Assembly: GCF_033807715.1 (NCBI RefSeq)
Contig: NC_084591.1
Span: 27,314,090 to 27,378,089, forward strand
DNA: 64,000 bases
Reading direction: 5' to 3'
Source: Cololabis saira
Lineage: Eukaryota; Chordata; Actinopteri; Beloniformes; Belonidae
Part shown: positions 51,901 through 62,678 of the stretch, in pieces
Numbering within the stretch: position 1 is the first letter of the stretch
Layout: every line of letters begins with the position of its first letter
Program-made: the position numbers and the translations under genes
Notes under the pieces: generated by a model
Databases searched by the model: none
Seen by the model: only the letters and a program-made list of their open reading frames with translations
What the model was told of the DNA's origin: nothing

Positions 51901-54900
51901 TAGAATTCATGTAGGATAGTCACACCCTTAAGGAAAACTGAATATCAGATGGTGTTTAAATGCTAAATGTTGGCTCCTGTGTATTATTTATTAGGAAGTG
52001 TCCTCTGATCATATGAGTTTGTACTTACTTAAAAAAAAAAGAGTTTGTACTTACTCTGTCATCACTCTACTTTCTTACTTGCTCACAACAACAAACAAAT
52101 CTGCGTCGTCTGCATTCTGTCAGTGCCTTGGCTGCTGTGAGCGGAGCTGCGCTTTAACCTTGAACTACCTGGGAATCCTCCCCACTGCGCCTCATCTCTT
52201 TTTTCTTTCTGTGCAAACAATCCTTTCATATCCAGCAGTGTGCCAAGCGGCGACCTGCTCTCCAAACACTCCTCGGAGACTTTAACCACGGCCTCCTGCT
52301 GGTGATTCAAACTGGTTGACACAGAGAAACCCAGCTGCTTTCCTGTATGCTCCATCTTCTGCCACCTTCCTCTCCCTTCATTTTCTCAGTTATCAACTGA
52401 TGCTGCCTCCCTCTGCTTCACATCTTACAGCTGCCTTTGAAGCTCAAACCTTTCAGGAGAAATGGCCTGTTTTGTTCTGTTTTGCTGTGACATATTTCTG
52501 AGTCTTAACCTCCCAGGGGAGTAAAATCTTCAGCTCCGTGTACTGTGAAGAAAGAAAAAGAAACTTTTAATAGACATTGGTTTTTGTATCAAAGAATGAA
52601 TAAAGGCACTTCTTTCTTCATGATGTTTAACTTAACTCTTTCCTCGATCTTCTGACCATCTATGTTTTGTCTCTGAAGCCCTGCCTCTTTCTCACATCAC
52701 TGTATCACCACACTCAGTCAAAAGCAAGAAAAACTGCACTCCTGTAACTGTTCAGCTGCTTGACTTGATGATAATCAGGAAAATCGGACAACCAGATAAT
52801 GTCTCTGCCAGTAAGAGGAATGCTATTTCAACAGAGAGCAGGTTTCATCAGTTACACTTCCTTCTCCCAGCAGAACAGTATGTACGAGTATTTATATAGC
52901 AAAGGATGAGAGGAGGGGAACTCTTAGCTGATATCTTACATATAAAAAAAAGATATCTTAGCACTTGTGTGATCAAATTTATTTATTCAAGTTTTGTTCA
53001 CTATGTTACTTAATCCCACCCAACCTGAATTTATGTTGCAATGAATAAAAAAAAAGCGGAAAAAAAAACACAAAAAAAATCAATAGTTCACCATGGCATC
53101 TATGCATTACTATTATGAAACCATCACCTAACTAAGTAATGCATTTTTTTCATATATTTCCGCAAACTGCTTGATTTCATTCTAACTTCATTGAACAGAC
53201 CCAGCTCAAAGCAAGAAAAATGGGAGAACAAACAGAGGAAATCGGTGGGCATTGGACATGATTGTTTCTTATTACAATTAATCTTTGTTAACAAAATCAT
53301 GAGCAGAGGAAACAAAGTTCTTGGGCTTCTATGAGCACAAAAGCAGCACTTGTTCTTGTGAAGATATTACTGTGCTCTCTCAGGCACAAAGCGTTATTCC
53401 ACCGAAGCATATTAATTGGCTAATTTGCATAAATGGAGAAATGAGTTTTTAGTAATGTGACAAAGCATAGAGATATTATTGTCTAATTGAAGTTATCACT
53501 TTCCTCTGAAAGTGATATGTATCTTTCAATCAATCTGTGAATGGAAATAAATTGTTTATTGCATTCACGAAGAATTCAACTCTGTACAGCTCATTGTTTT
53601 GGTCTGTATTAATAAAAGAGTAATCTCTCTAAATTAATGATGTCCTGTTTTCTCTTCCTCCTGGTGACCTGCTTTTCCTATTTGTGATTGGACCTAGATT
53701 TGATCAGAGCTCAAAATTATCTTCCTCAAACTAAACAGGAAAAACTTTTCGTTTCTGTGTATAATTCATAAATGATTTGAAAAAGAATATAATGTTATTT
53801 TTTAATTATTATTAATTTAAATGTAAGGTGAAATCCTACTTAAATTAAAATGCATGCGCACACACACTGTTAATTTCAAAAGCTGTTTACTGTATTGTGA
53901 ATAATTAGATTCTGCCCTCTGAATTCTAACTGCAACCTCTCTCTATTGGTCATATTTGTTATGACCAATAACAAATATGCAAGGCCCCTTCTTTTTAACA
54001 CAATCTGATACATCTGACATTCTTACATTTTTGCCATTTGAAGAACACAAGGCCACATATAGAATTTCTTCAAAATACATTTAAATATCTTCAGTTGAGA
54101 AGCTGGCAGTGTAATAGTTTGCAGCTTCCGCCGCTATCTACCGTTGTAGACTTCACAGTAATATTTACAGAATCCAAGGTCCAGGTGTCTCTTTTATGCG
54201 ATTTCTTTGTTAATAAATCCAAAGAGTCACCACAAAGCATATTACAAGCATGGATATAAGATTCGCAGGAGATTACCAAATTCAAACTGCAACCTTTAAA
54301 CTCAAATATCCCAGATTCTTGCATATAAGCCATAGAAAGGTTCTCTATTCCACTGAACGGTCGTCAGGGTCACACTTTTTGTACCCACAGTCAGAACCAA
54401 ACATGGTGAGGCAGTGTTCAGCTTTTATGCTCTTCACCTGTGGAACATACTCCCAGAATGCATCAGGGCTGCTCAAACTCTCATTTTTCATGTATAATGT
54501 TGATGGCAGTTGAAATGAATGATTTTTTCAGTAAGTTTGTCTTTGCTGGAGTGACCCCATAATGACCTGAGAAAGGGTACTAAAATGAAATCAACTGTGG
54601 ATGTGAAGGATCATGTATGATAGTGGTGGCTTTCTGTCTGACTGCACGGGTGTGGAGATCTGAAAGTGCAGACTGTGTGTTGCCTGTTATTTTGCTTGCA
54701 TGTCAGATGACACCTGACAGTTTAGATTTGTCTTTTACAGAGAGAGAGGTGTACCAAAATTGGGAGTGAAAACAGACTCGATGAGGGATTTGTAAGCCAG
54801 TGTCAGAATGTTTTTGCTTACGCGGAAGCTCTCTGCAAAAAGAGCCTTGCTGGCCCTTTTGTAAACGTAGACAGGCCAACCTTCTGCAATGCAAAAGACT

Positions 54901-54929
54901 ATTCACTAAAGACAACATTCAAGACAGCT
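48926..54929. other. Non-coding DNA, with one candidate conserved block
   Basis: No gene recognised. The block at 53380-53660 includes ATTAATTGGCTAATTTGCATAA (a homeodomain word and an octamer-like ATTTGCAT) and AATTAATGATG. It resembles a conserved vertebrate enhancer. This is an inference from motif content only. A pair of overlapping hairpins lies at 53945-53979. Confidence 0.4.
53945..53979. repeat. Two overlapping, mutually exclusive hairpins
   Basis: ATTGGTCATA (53945-53954) pairs with TATGACCAAT (53960-53969). CATATTTGTTAT (53951-53962) pairs with ATAACAAATATG (53968-53979). Both pairings are perfect, but they share bases, so only one can form at a time. Confidence 0.7.
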
Positions 54930-55597
54930 GCTAGTCTTCCCCAGACTGGACACCCTATCCAAATGTATCCTTTTATTTAATTTGGATTAAATGAGGCCTG
55001 TAGATTCTGAGCTACTTGTTAAAACTAACTGTGATCTCTGAACTTGGGAAATATCAGACTTCATGACAACACAATTTGAACAAGACTGATCTACGACAGT
55101 TTACTTGGAAATGGTGCCAGAGGAAAGCCTCTCCCGTCTACAAAGGGCATGGACAGATGACTGAGGTTTTTAAAAGCTGAACAAATCACAAGAATCATGG
55201 AACAAAATTCTACGGACAGATGAGAAAAATGTGGAAATGTTTGCCCTCAATGACCTGCACCAAGTTTGGGAAAAAACCAAAAGACAACATTTCAGCAGAA
55301 AAACTTTATACCAACTACCATTGTGTACCATAGTGCAAAGGTGATTATTTGGGGTTTTTTTTGCAGTCACGGGACTTGGGCACCTTGCAGTGTTGAACTT
55401 CTCTGCATACCAGAGGATTCTACAGGCAAATGTGAGGTCATCAGTTTGACAGCTAAATCTTGGTTGAAAGTGGGTCATACAACAGGATATTGATATGAAT
55501 CAGCCCAAATCAAGGTCTTCAAATGGGCTAGTCAAAGGCCACACATGAACCCAGTTGAAACGCTGTGGTGGAACTTTAAGAGAGGCGTGCATGAATA
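54930..55597 (+). pseudogene. Decayed Tc1-type transposase
   Basis: The nucleotide sequence closely follows the transposase gene of fish Tc1 elements from the middle of the protein to its C-terminal catalytic region. Recognisable parts are the 'aggaaagcctctcccgtcta' segment, the 'ttctacggacagatgag' segment (second catalytic-region motif, WxDE type), 'gggacttgggcaccttgcag', and near 55518-55590 the frame KWASQRPHMNPVETLWWNFK. The last is the family's W-x-SQ-x-PDLNP-x-E-x-LW motif and contains the final acidic catalytic position. Stops and shifts between frames show that it is dead. Neither terminal repeat is obvious. The right side runs directly into a (GTGA)n array. Confidence 0.85.
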
Positions 55598-55754
55598 GTG
55601 AGTGAGTGAGTGAGTGAGTGAGTGAGTGAGTGAGTGAGTGAGTGAGTGAGTGAGTGAGTGAGTGAGTGAGTGAGTGAGTGAGTGAGTGAGTGAGTGAGTG
55701 AGTGAGTGAGTGAGTGAGTGAGTGAGTGAGTGAGTGAGTGAGTGAGTGAGTGAG
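55597..55754. repeat. (GTGA)n tetranucleotide array
   Basis: About 39 nearly perfect AGTG units directly adjoining the decayed Tc1 transposase. It gives spurious long Leu-Thr-His-Ser frames on the minus strand. Confidence 0.98.
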
Positions 55755-56252
55755 GCGTTGCCTATAAGAACAACCACAATGGGTTATATACATTAGCATT
55801 ACCAGTGGAGGATGATAAATAAAATAAAAAACGCTCTGTATGATCATAATTATTTGGGGAGGAACAAAACAAATATAACTCTAAAACACCACTGATGGCA
55901 GTTCCTCAGTCCAAAACATCTCTGTCATAAATCACATTCATAATGCATTAACTTATCTGTATTCCCTTCTCTTGATCGGTTTGCTGATTTTTCTTGAAAA
56001 ACAAAATTAAAGTATAATAAAAGGTACAATAAAAGTTAGAAAGTCGTCAATTTTTGTTTTAAACCGATTCATACAGCATTTAAACCTTCACTAAGTGCAT
56101 GGCGAGGGTCCAACACATCTTAGGGGACTGAGACTGGCTTCTGGACTTTCTTGTCGTATGCTGCATCCATGTGGTCAGAAGTGGTATTACAACCATCCAT
56201 CTGCCCGTGCATCCATCCATCCTCTACATGCACTTAGTTGCAAAAAAAATAA

Positions 56253-56254
<2 letters not shown>
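55755..56254. other. Non-coding DNA, nothing recognised
   Basis: Short AT-rich spacer. No Tc1 right end could be identified after the tetranucleotide array. Confidence 0.5.

Positions 56255-56339
<85 letters not shown>
56255..56339. repeat. (CA)n microsatellite
   Basis: About 42 uninterrupted AC units. Confidence 0.98.
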
Positions 56340-56342
<3 letters not shown>

Positions 56343-56384
56343 GTCATGTCTCTGAAATCAAACGATTAAGACCAAAACAGTTTT

Positions 56385-57090
56385 TTTTCACCATGTAAAT
56401 ATGTTTATTTCTGCTCTTAAGTTGGACATTTTAACAAGGGAGTCATGGGAGATAGACTCCCCTTTTGAAGCAGCCAGTCGATGAACTCACACTCAATCCA
56501 GAAGTTCAATGGTTGGCGCCTGATTAAGGCCATAGACTGTATAAAACAATGGACGGAAGCATTTGGTCACGTGACGCTTTGGTTTCTGAAGACCAGGTCC
56601 AAGGCCCATTTTTCTTCAATCAAGGTGCAGCCATGCAGCTCAGAAAGCTGATAAAAACACGCTCACCACATGTCAATCAAACATGACATTGAAGGTTGGC
56701 GCTCCCAGCTCCTTCCACCAAACTCCACTGAAATACCTGCAGAGCTGCTGTAAGATGCTTACAGTGGCATATATCGTTTAACATCTTGATTCGACTGCAA
56801 AATAAAAAAAATTTTAAAAACAGTTGTGTTTAGCCGACACAAAGGGCTAGTTTCTTCGCTAAGCACGGTAGCGTGACAATTACGGATGAGAAACTGATAA
56901 GGGCTAGCCATTGTCTGAGCCAACTGTCAATCATACATATTAGAAATACATGTATTGCTTTATATAAATTGCCCTGATGTGACGTCATACAACCCCACCA
57001 CCACTCCCCAGCAGAGAAAAATTGAGACCAAAAGGGTTTTTGAACCAGGCTGTAAATATGTTTCTTGTTTGTGGGAGTGCAACTCTGGAT
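56385..57090 (+). repeat. Dispersed fish repeat (family A), best copy or copies
   Basis: Contains 'tgtaaatatgtttatttctg', 'ttaagttggacattttaac', 'gggagtcatgggagatagac' and 'gcagccagtcgatgaactc'. Further right come 'atagactgtataaaacaatg' with 'gacggaagcatttgg' and 'aaccaggctgtaaatatg'. The elements appear in rearranged order, as if two copies lie head to tail or one is interrupted. No coding content. The same family occurs at 14760, 36120 and 37880, and probably 11830-12060. Confidence 0.6.
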
Positions 57091-57236
57091 GAAGGAGTGA
57101 AGGTAGGCAGGAGCCGTTTGGGTAATTATCTGGTAAGCCAGAGGCAGAGCGTTGATGCGCACTGCATCTGGAAGCCAGTGCAGAGAGATTAGAGATATTG
57201 TGTTTGTCTCTTCTGTTCATGGCCATGTATTTCTAC

Positions 57237-57330
57237 TGGAGCCTATCCCAACTGTCTTCAGTACACCCTGGACAGGTCATAAGCCAGGTCCACATATAGG
57301 CAAACAACAACCCATGCACAGCAGTTATTC
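57237..57330 (+). repeat. Dispersed fish repeat fragment (family B)
   Basis: Reads 'ctggagcctatcccaactgt' and 'agtacaccctggacaggtca', then 'aacaacaacccatgcac'. It is clearly related to the fragment at 32250-32360 and in the same orientation. Confidence 0.65.
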
Positions 57331-57486
57331 TGATATGCATGTTTTTCAATTCCACATATTAAAAGTAAATAGGAATTAAACTGAAATTTCAGATGATGAC
57401 TGGTATACAATCTGCAAATCGTTAGGAAGAATCCAGGTTTATTGTAATGAATTGGCTCAAGAGCAAACGTTTAAAACCCCAAATTC

Positions 57487-58200
57487 AGGGCGGCCCCTCC
57501 CTACATGCAGAACAAGGGCTGTGCGTAGGGCCTCATCTTCCAATGGGGGCAACATTTTGCGCAAGGGGACTCATTTGCACGGTAAAACAGAGGAGAGAAA
57601 ATAAAGAGAAGAAGAGAGAGAGAGACCTGTAATCTGGCAAGTGATTGACAGCACTAGCCCCTTTCACACAGAGATTCCGCAATATTGGTGTAAAGAAGTC
57701 CTGCCAATACGCCGCCTTTGTTGGTTCACACAGAACCATACAACGCCGGCATAACGCCGCTCCCGTCTGTAAATTCACACAGCATGCCGGCGTTCCGCAA
57801 TCAGAGGCGTGACGACAGCGTCAGCGTCAGCGCTGGCCCCGGCTGGCCCCGGCATGCCGGCTGTGTCATTCACACAGACCCCGTTTCGGCTCTGTGACTA
57901 CCTCCGCTGCCGGCTTATTGGTGGGGCCACTTGGCCCCCCCATTCCGCCTCCGTGACTTTCACACAGAACAGCGAGGCGGCTTAAAGGCGCAACGTTCCC
58001 GCCTCGAACTGGCTGTGTGAAAGGGGCTACTGACTAATCTGAGGGCTGCGCTTGCAGACAGGCTCTTGCAGAGCGACAGAAGGAGAGATTTCAACATGTC
58101 GTCCAAAAGACGTCAACAAAAAAAAAAAATCGAAAGCGAGCAAGAGAAAAAAGAAAAAAAAAGGCAAAACAGGAGTAAACTCACGCTTCACTTGGGTATG
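57487..58200 (+). mobile_element. hAT element remnant with start of a transposase frame, interrupted by a MITE
   Basis: The left edge reads CAGGGCGGCCCCTCCCTAC and soon 'tgtgcgtagggcc'. It resembles the end of the hAT element at 12144-13201 read from its right side. At 58096 an ATG opens a short, very basic frame (MSSKRRQQKKKNRKRARE..). It is of the kind that begins many fish hAT transposases and zinc-finger MYM-like proteins derived from them, and it is soon disrupted. The stretch between the terminal sequence and this ATG is split by the MITE at 57655-58029. The hAT assignment rests on terminal similarity and recognition of the basic N-terminus; no target duplication was found. Confidence 0.5.
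57655..58029. mobile_element. MITE with 17-base terminal inverted repeats
   Basis: Begins TAGCCCCTTTCACACAG and ends with the exact reverse complement CTGTGTGAAAGGGGCTA. The outer TA may be the target duplication, as in Tc1/mariner elements. The interior repeats TTCACACAGA-type words several times and carries GC-rich palindromes such as GGCATGCCGGC. No coding frame. Confidence 0.82.
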
Positions 58201-59509
58201 AAGGTGGGTATGTTGTGGAAATAAACTTTGTAGCACAGACACCTACAGTACGCTGCCCCTCATTAGATGGAAATCTCTGTCTAGACTGGAGAATTGTGTT
58301 TTTCCAGCGGCCCTGATTGACATTTATTGAACGCCTTGTTAACACCCTCTGCATTCACCTCCGTTGAAAAAGAGTGGTAAAAGCTACACATTTTATATAT
58401 AATATAATAATATATAACACATTGGCATTAGTTTTATACCAATTTATGCTGTTAAGAAGTTTTCATTGATGACTTTGCATCCAGAAAATAGACGTGTGCA
58501 TCTGTAAAAGGCACACGTACATGTTTGGTTCTGGTTTCAGAGCTGCAAGAGTTGCTTTGAGGTTTTTTGTGGGGGACTGAGGGGATGGAAGTAACTTTCT
58601 TTTGATGAGTAATTGATAACTATTTGTGACTTGGATTTGTTTATTTATTTCAGTGCCAGAACTGGAAGATGGAAGTTTCTGCACATGGCCCAAAGAAACC
58701 ACAAGATGGCACTAAAGTGCCACGTAAATGCAACTGAATGATGCACATGTTGAATATTTGAAATCTTTTACAACTAACTGAAGCTTGATAAGGCGCATCA
58801 ATAGGTTGCATTGTACCCTCTCTCCACGAGACTGATTTTTTTGGAATGGCATAAGAAAGGCATTGTAAGTTTCAAGGATATATTCATAGACAACATCTTG
58901 GCTTCATTTGAACAGTTAAGCAGAATATTTAAAACTTCTAAAATCAGATTTCTTCAGGTAGGCTACCTGCAAACAAGACACTGTGTGCCCTCCTTTAAGC
59001 CTGGCCTCATTACTTTTCCAGCCGCAACAATTGTAGAAACAGTCCTTTGTTTACACACCCCAGAAAAGACTAATTTCATTCCTATATAGCCTGTTGTCAA
59101 ATCTAAACTCTCCCCCTGTGGCAGGAGGAATCTCTAAGGTGTGTCCAAAAAACCTGCAAATCAATATTTAAACAAACCAATTTGTCCTCTCTTTGCAGCC
59201 GTCACTGCTTAATCCAGTTTAAAGTGGTACACAGGTCAAACACACATTTTGCTTAAATAGAGGGACCTGTTTAAAACTTAAGAGGATCAGATGTCAGAAG
59301 ATGGGGGTAATTTTCTTAAAAACATCCATTGAGATATGAGAGCAGGGTTTGATAAAACAAGATTCTGATTTAAAGGTATAGTCTGTAATCATATTCAAAA
59401 ACATTTATTGTTATACTGGGTGAAATGGTCCTTCCATCCTGAGAGTAGCCAGTGAATAATGTGTTCAGAAAAAGGAAAGAAAAAAATCTGACCTCTCTGA
59501 CAGCTTTAA
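58201..59509. other. Non-coding DNA, nothing recognised
   Basis: AT-rich sequence. A hAT right end matching 57487 was not found. The open frame at 58811-59089 has no recognisable motif. Confidence 0.5.
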
Positions 59510-60928
59510 ATGGGACCTATTATGAAAAACACGTTTTTTCTTGTTTTAACATATATAAAGTGGTCTCCCCTCACCCTGCCAACACATAGAAGATGAAAAG
59601 CAACCGAATTCTGCAGGGTCTGTACACCCCGCCCGGCTGAATCTTCCAGTGTCATGTGACTTCTAAGAGCCGTTCAGAATCTGCGCCTATGGTGACGTCA
59701 CCATAGGTGCAGAGGTTCGGCCTCCGCTGCTGAAACCACGCCCACAACTAACTCCGCCGACTGGAGCTCCGCCATTGTTTAGAAGCGGTGACTGTTTCCA
59801 CAGCGAGGGACAGTTTTTGCATCAACATTTACCCTCATAAAAGGATCAGTAGCAACAGCACGGACCCGGCAACTGCACACGAGTCAGCGGTAAGTGACGT
59901 TATTTTTTATATTTGTCTACAAGTATGATCTTTGAATGGGCTAAGTATTTAGCTTAGCTCCGGAGCTGCCGGAGCTGCTCACCGTGGCCCCGGTGGCCCC
60001 GGTGGCCCCGGTGGCCCGGTGGCTCCAGTGTTCCCTAACGGAGCCACTCACTCGTTAGGTAACTCCGGAGCTCTATTAGTACCGTAATACATTTTTCTTC
60101 TGTTTATGGTTTCAGATCTTCCAAGCACCTGAAGCTGTTCAACGACTCCTTCAGAAGAAATGCACGGTCCTTCCTTGAGCCAGCAATAGTGCATACATGT
60201 TATTTATATACAACTTATGTTCTTTTATTTTTTTAACAATAAAGTTGCCATTTGTGAACATTCAGTGTTGTGATTTCTTTACAGTTCACATGATTAATTT
60301 GTCTTGAGGAATTGGAGTAAAGAACTGTGGTGTACCTGTTTTAGAATTCAATTAAATCTTCCTGTGTGAAGACGAGGTGACTAACGGCTGATTTATGGTT
60401 CCGCGTTACACCAACGCAGAGCCTACAGCGTAGGGTACGCGTCGATTTAACGCAGAACCGTAAATCAGGCTTTAAGATCTGTTTACACCGTGTAACTGAA
60501 TGAGAGCGTCCGATTATTGCGTCGAGCTGCGTGACATCGGATGCTCTCTGTCCACACTGAAACCGTTAAACTCGCAGCCAGTTAGGACAGTCCAATACAA
60601 AAAAAATAAAGCAATGGAATTTATCTTGACGCAGAAGCTCCCTTGCATGGGACACGCTTTGTGTACGCAGCCGGCTCTTCTGCCCGGAGAGGCTTTGTTC
60701 CCTCCCCTCCTACACGTCATTCAAGCAGCCAGTCAGCACAGAGCCTCATTATCATAGCCTCCCCTCCCCTCAGGATCACTCACAGAAAAGAGGCTAGAAG
60801 CGGTAAAACTAGAAACATGGCCCACAGGCTGAATTTCTGTTTTATGTAGAAAAAAAAAAGCTTTAGATTGTTTTTAAGACATTCAAGGCCTGTTTAAAAT
60901 GTACATTAAATGCCATAATAGATCCCCT
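59510..60928 (+). mobile_element. TTAA-flanked non-autonomous DNA transposon, copy 2
   Basis: Ends ATGGGACCTATTATGAAAAA and, reversed, AGGGGATCTATTATGGCATT, with TTAA at 59506-59509 and 60929-60932. It matches the element at 13327-14665 over its whole length in opposite orientation. On this strand it shows a TATA-like CATAAAAGGA (59836-59845) and a first exon ending at donor GCG|GTAAGT (59889/59890). An acceptor TTATGGTTTCAG follows (exon from 60116), then a second exon with AATAAA at 60238-60243 and a T/G-rich stretch after it. A (CCCCGGTGG)n run lies at about 59986-60020. No transposase is encoded. The superfamily is piggyBac or Kolobok by target site. Confidence 0.85.
60384..60474. repeat. 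Palindromic insert within TTAA element, copy 2
   Basis: Arms CGGCTGATTTATGGTTCC and, reversed, AAGCCTGATTTACGGTTC around TACAGCGTAGGGTA. It is the counterpart of the palindrome at 13784-13875, at the same relative place. Confidence 0.7.
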
Positions 60929-61946
60929 TTAATCCTGGAAAAACTCTGACCAATCTGTTTTTTGCGCACCGAATGGCACGGATTGGTCAGAGGACCAGAG
61001 GATTGGCAGCGGGGAAAGAACCAACCAGATGCCTTCATTTTAAGTCATTTTAAGCGCACTCTGCTTCCAGCGGGCCTCCAGCCCCCCACGGGTCCTCCTC
61101 GGCTCCCAGTATCCCAGTGTAACTACCCCCCGGGTGGCTTTGGACGGAGCGCTGACGGGAGGGGGAGGAGGGGGCGGGGCTTAGAGGAGGTGCCACTTTC
61201 AAATCTTGCTAGCTCTCCAACATCACGGACTATACCCTTAAATCATTTAAATAGTAAAAGCATGGCTGTTACTTATCATGACAAACAGGATCTGGTTCCA
61301 AAACAGACCTTCTACATTTATCAAAATGTCTACAGTGTGTTATACATAAACTGAGAAAAAACATCAGGGTGACATGATTAGGTGTTTCTGTGAAACTGTA
61401 GAAGTTTGAGATGTTTGATCTATGGTGTTGTATTTTTCCAGTAGAATTTAATATAGGCTATTGGAGTTCAGTGATTTGAACCAACTAGGTGGACAAACAG
61501 ACCCAGAGAGGATGTCATTATTACTGCCCTCTACATGACATTAAACCATGTTTAGCAGCCTGGGACTTGTGTAAGAATGTTTTTTGTGAACTTGTTGGAA
61601 TTGTATATAAGTAGTAAGTTATCATGCTCGCTATTAACAGAACGTATGATCATTTGCTTACGCCTGTGACACACTGATAAAACAATGCTGTGTTAAGTGA
61701 TTAAAAAGTGCTGCACAAGAAGTTTCCTGATTATCAGCATGAAGCAGAAATCTGCAGCGAAGAGGAAACTTCTTGTTGCTAACAAACAAGAACAATCTAT
61801 ACAGGGCTTTCACGTGACGTCACCAAACGCGAGTCGCCATTACGGAGATATACCCCCCACCCCCCCAGACCAAAACAAAGCCAGAGCGTATGAGAGACTG
61901 CACATTTCTGCTCCTTCATAAACCGTAATCACAATCCGCGTGGAAA

Positions 61947-62163
61947 ATGGTCAATTATTGCCGTGTGTACGGTTGTACAAATCGGTCTGACCGAGAAAAA
62001 CACCTGGAGTTTTACAGACTTCCAAAAGTTATCACAAATCAGGGAGATACTTGCCGAAACTTATCAGAAGAAAAGAGACGTCTGTGGCTTGCTGCACTGA
62101 AACAGAACTTCACGGGCAAGAATCTTGACAACATTCGTGTTTGTTCTTCACATTTATTGTCAG
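61947..62163 (+). pseudogene. First exon of a THAP-domain protein (transposase-type), truncated
   Basis: The ATG at 61947 opens a 72-residue exon with the THAP zinc-finger signature: Cys5, Cys10, then Cys66 and His69 (C-x4-C ... C-x2-H). Pro26 in RLPK and Trp47 in RRLWL sit at the conserved THAP positions. The exon ends at 62163 with a perfect donor, TCAG|GTAAGT. The rest of the domain (the AVPxxF-like end) and any catalytic region should lie in later exons, and none is found. The frame hits a stop eight bases past the donor if unspliced. THAP domains bind DNA and serve as end-recognition modules in P, Kolobok and ISL2EU-like transposases. The location inside matching terminal repeats favours a transposon origin over a host THAP gene. 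Confidence 0.75.
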
Positions 62164-62283
62164 GTAAGTGAAAAATAAATATAATAATATAATAATCTAC
62201 TGTATATTTAGCGTTATTGCTCGCCATGATTTATTCATTTCATAGCCTTACAACAGAGTTTCTCAAACTAAATTTCTAGCACC

Positions 62284-62535
62284 CTACTCTGCCAGTGTAC
62301 AAATGGGGGTCCATTTGGTAAAAAAAATGAGGTAATTCACGATGTCAGGATATTTAATCGTTGGCAGAATAGTCGGGTCATCCGTGGTCCACGTTGTTTG
62401 CTCCAGCTCGTATGGATCATGGCCACCTAAAAGGTTTAATTTCTCTTTATACCTCGCCCTTTCTGGAGGACCAAGTCCTTCCCGGTATCTGGTATCTTCC
62501 CCACGTTTTGCCGAGGTTTTCCGTGGTTTTGACAT
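62284..62535 (-). pseudogene. N-terminus of the second protein of a THAP-type transposon, truncated
   Basis: An 83-residue frame with ATG at 62535 and a stop after residue 83. A basic start (MSKPRKTSAKR) is followed by ARYKEKLNLLGGHDPYELEQ, Trp49, LPTIKYPDIVNYL (57-69) and FFTKW. The pattern RYxEKL..GGxDPYE..W..LP...Y.DIVNYL is one I recognise from teleost multi-copy proteins. They go on to 'LKAYKSLEAY', a SWIM-like zinc-binding region and a YqaJ-type nuclease domain, and accompany THAP/DDE transposons. Only the beginning is here; the probable deletion point lies between 62163 and 62284. The nuclease assignment is from memory and the domain itself is absent. Confidence 0.55.
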
Positions 62536-62678
62536 GGTAAAATTTTACATGTTAGCCGCTTTGTTGTTGTTGTTCAACCTCCAGCCCTCCACAGCCTCCA
62601 CTCTGCCTACAAATAATCCTGCCGCTATGGCTGCCGGGTCGCGGTACCGCCCATTTCGTGACGTCGGTGAAAACCCTC

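Larger units (their letters stand above)
61802..62678. mobile_element. Internally deleted two-gene THAP transposon (ISL2EU-like)
   Basis: The left end CAGGGCTTTCACGTGACGTC and the right end, read inward on the minus strand, GAGGGTTTTCACCGACGTC form terminal inverted repeats. TATA occurs at both outer borders (61798-61801 and 62679-62682). The 877 bases hold the first coding exon of a THAP-domain protein near the left end and the N-terminus of a second protein, on the opposite strand, near the right end. The genes point toward each other and both are cut off. A full element would carry a THAP/DDE transposase and a second nuclease-like protein, as I recall for ISL2EU elements. The exact superfamily is an inference. 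Confidence 0.65.

Noticed and set aside
55597..55754. Possible CRISPR-like array
   Set aside because: A simple tetranucleotide repeat with no spacers, in a vertebrate genome.
55500..55847. 115-residue Leu-Thr-His-Ser repeat protein on the minus strand
   Set aside because: Translation of the (GTGA)n array; the flanks are antisense to the decayed Tc1 transposase.
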